Assembly: GCF_029981845.1 (NCBI RefSeq)
Contig: NZ_CP104165.1
Span: 72,133-136,132 of the forward strand
Reading direction: 5' to 3'
DNA length: 64,000 bases
Origin: Candidatus Bandiella numerosa
Lineage (GTDB): Bacteria; Pseudomonadota; Alphaproteobacteria; Rickettsiales; Midichloriaceae
Both the position numbers and the translations under genes were made by a program. The notes under the pieces were generated by a model. That model saw only the letters and a list, made by a program, of their open reading frames with translations. It made no database searches and was not told the origin of the DNA. Every line of letters begins with the position of its first letter. Position 1 is the first letter of the stretch. Below are positions 63,476 through 64,000 of this stretch, piece by piece.

Positions 63476-63807
63476 CAATTCGAAATATGAGTGAAAATGT
63501 GGTAGGTATTGTTTACACTGAAGTGAACCCCAAAACATGGAATAAAAGTTAAGCAACATGTATCTTGAAAAAAGTAAGCTAAGTGCTTGCAAATTGGCTG
63601 TTATGAGATTAGCTATTTTATAACGGCTGGAAGGAGTGATTATGATTAAGCAACTAGGTGAAAACCCTGAAAAAATGATAATAACCTCCTTCCAAAAAAG
63701 TCTAAAGTTGGACGGTATCTTAGAAAAACCTAAATAATAGGTTTATTCTGTATTCACATGGTTAGCTTTAAACTTTTAATATTAAACATTAATTTAGGAG
63801 ATATAAT
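63476..63807. ncRNA. Non-coding region before the IS110 transposase, candidate bridge-RNA locus
   Basis: 332 nt without a gene. It contains an inverted repeat TGGAAGGAG (63628-63636) / CTCCTTCCA (63686-63694) with a 49-nt loop, and the promoter-proximal ATTTAGGAG ribosome binding site of the transposase. IS110-family elements encode a guide (bridge) RNA in such a region. The exact IS end was not identified, so the RNA call is tentative. Confidence 0.3.
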
Positions 63808-64000
63808 ATGTCAAACGCAATATTAGGAATAGATGTAGGTAAAGCTGAAATTGCAGTAGCTTTACTTATAAATAACAACGCTACTAAGAAAGAAATCTTT
63901 AATAACAATGATAAAGGGTTTAAAAGCCTTAATAAATGGCTTAAACAAAAGAAAGTTTCTACCTTAAAAGCTTGTATGGAAGCAACAGGAAATTATAGTA
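63808..64000 (+). CDS. IS110-family transposase, N-terminal part (runs off the window)
   Basis: ATG at 63808 with TTAGGAG upstream. The 64 codons visible read SNAILGIDVGKAEIAVALL, later WLKQKKVSTLKACMEATGNYS. The GIDVGKAE motif with its catalytic D and the MEATG motif mark the RuvC-like DEDD domain of IS110 recombinases. The matching type of C-terminal domain, from another copy, is at 7486. Whether this copy is intact lies beyond the window. Confidence 0.88.
   Translation, partial: MSNAILGIDVGKAEIAVALLINNNATKKEIFNNNDKGFKSLNKWLKQKKVSTLKACMEATGNYS

Noticed and set aside
1..64000. CRISPR array
   Set aside because: No series of regularly spaced 20-40-nt repeats and no cas genes; the GGTACC cluster has too short a unit and too small spacing.
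1..64000. tRNA or rRNA genes as integration targets
   Set aside because: I found no cloverleaf with a T-loop GTTCRA box or rRNA sequence by eye; a tRNA-scan would settle it.

Overview
The window looks like the genome of an obligate intracellular Rickettsiales bacterium. It is strongly AT-rich, dense with toxin-antitoxin modules, full of IS fragments and broken genes, and carries an F-type type IV secretion (tra) operon of the kind found in the Rickettsiales Amplified Genetic Element (RAGE) and Rickettsiales plasmids. The taxonomic placement is inferred from gene content and style, not from a marker gene.

Left part (1-7.8 kb): two DUF4143-type AAA ATPases (one broken), two toxin-antitoxin pairs (the second with a frameshifted toxin), a tyrosine recombinase, a truncated HU gene, a chimeric small ORF, exonuclease III, a helicase fragment and IS debris (an inverted-repeat element and an IS110 C-terminus). 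7.8-11.3 kb: a three-gene operon of a patatin phospholipase, a small charged protein and a 633-residue protein with an HExxH zinc site. 11.3-15.3 kb: two decayed IS3-family copies around a Phd/RelE pair and a recQ with one internal amber codon.

15.3-18.8 kb is a plasmid-style maintenance module: parB and parA on the minus strand and, divergently, a Rickettsiales-type DnaA_N/winged-helix replication initiator. 18.9-23.5 kb holds a frameshifted M32 carboxypeptidase, a sodium:solute symporter with a kinase-like tail, and an XRE regulator.

23.6-57.4 kb is one long plus-strand operon: small leader genes, a large helical-repeat protein (frameshifted), then traA-L-E-K-B-V-C-W-U-trbC-traN(two ORFs)-three unknown genes-vapBC-traF-H-G-unknown-DUF1016 nuclease-unknown-RHH protein-traD-small ORF-methyltransferase-traI. 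All recognised mating-pair-formation genes are open, while the coupling protein traD has one frameshift and the relaxase/helicase traI has three. As read, the element could build a channel but not process or feed DNA through it, unless the indels are sequencing errors. A cluster of paired GGTACC palindromes lies just after traI.

57.9-63.5 kb: small unknown genes, a WGR-domain protein, BI-1, a cold-shock protein, SSB, broken gapR-like and HU genes, and a HEPN/nucleotidyltransferase pair. The HU cassette here is a second copy of the one at 5.5 kb, so the two copies enclose about 56 kb. The window ends inside an IS110-family transposase gene whose upstream non-coding region is a candidate location for a bridge RNA.
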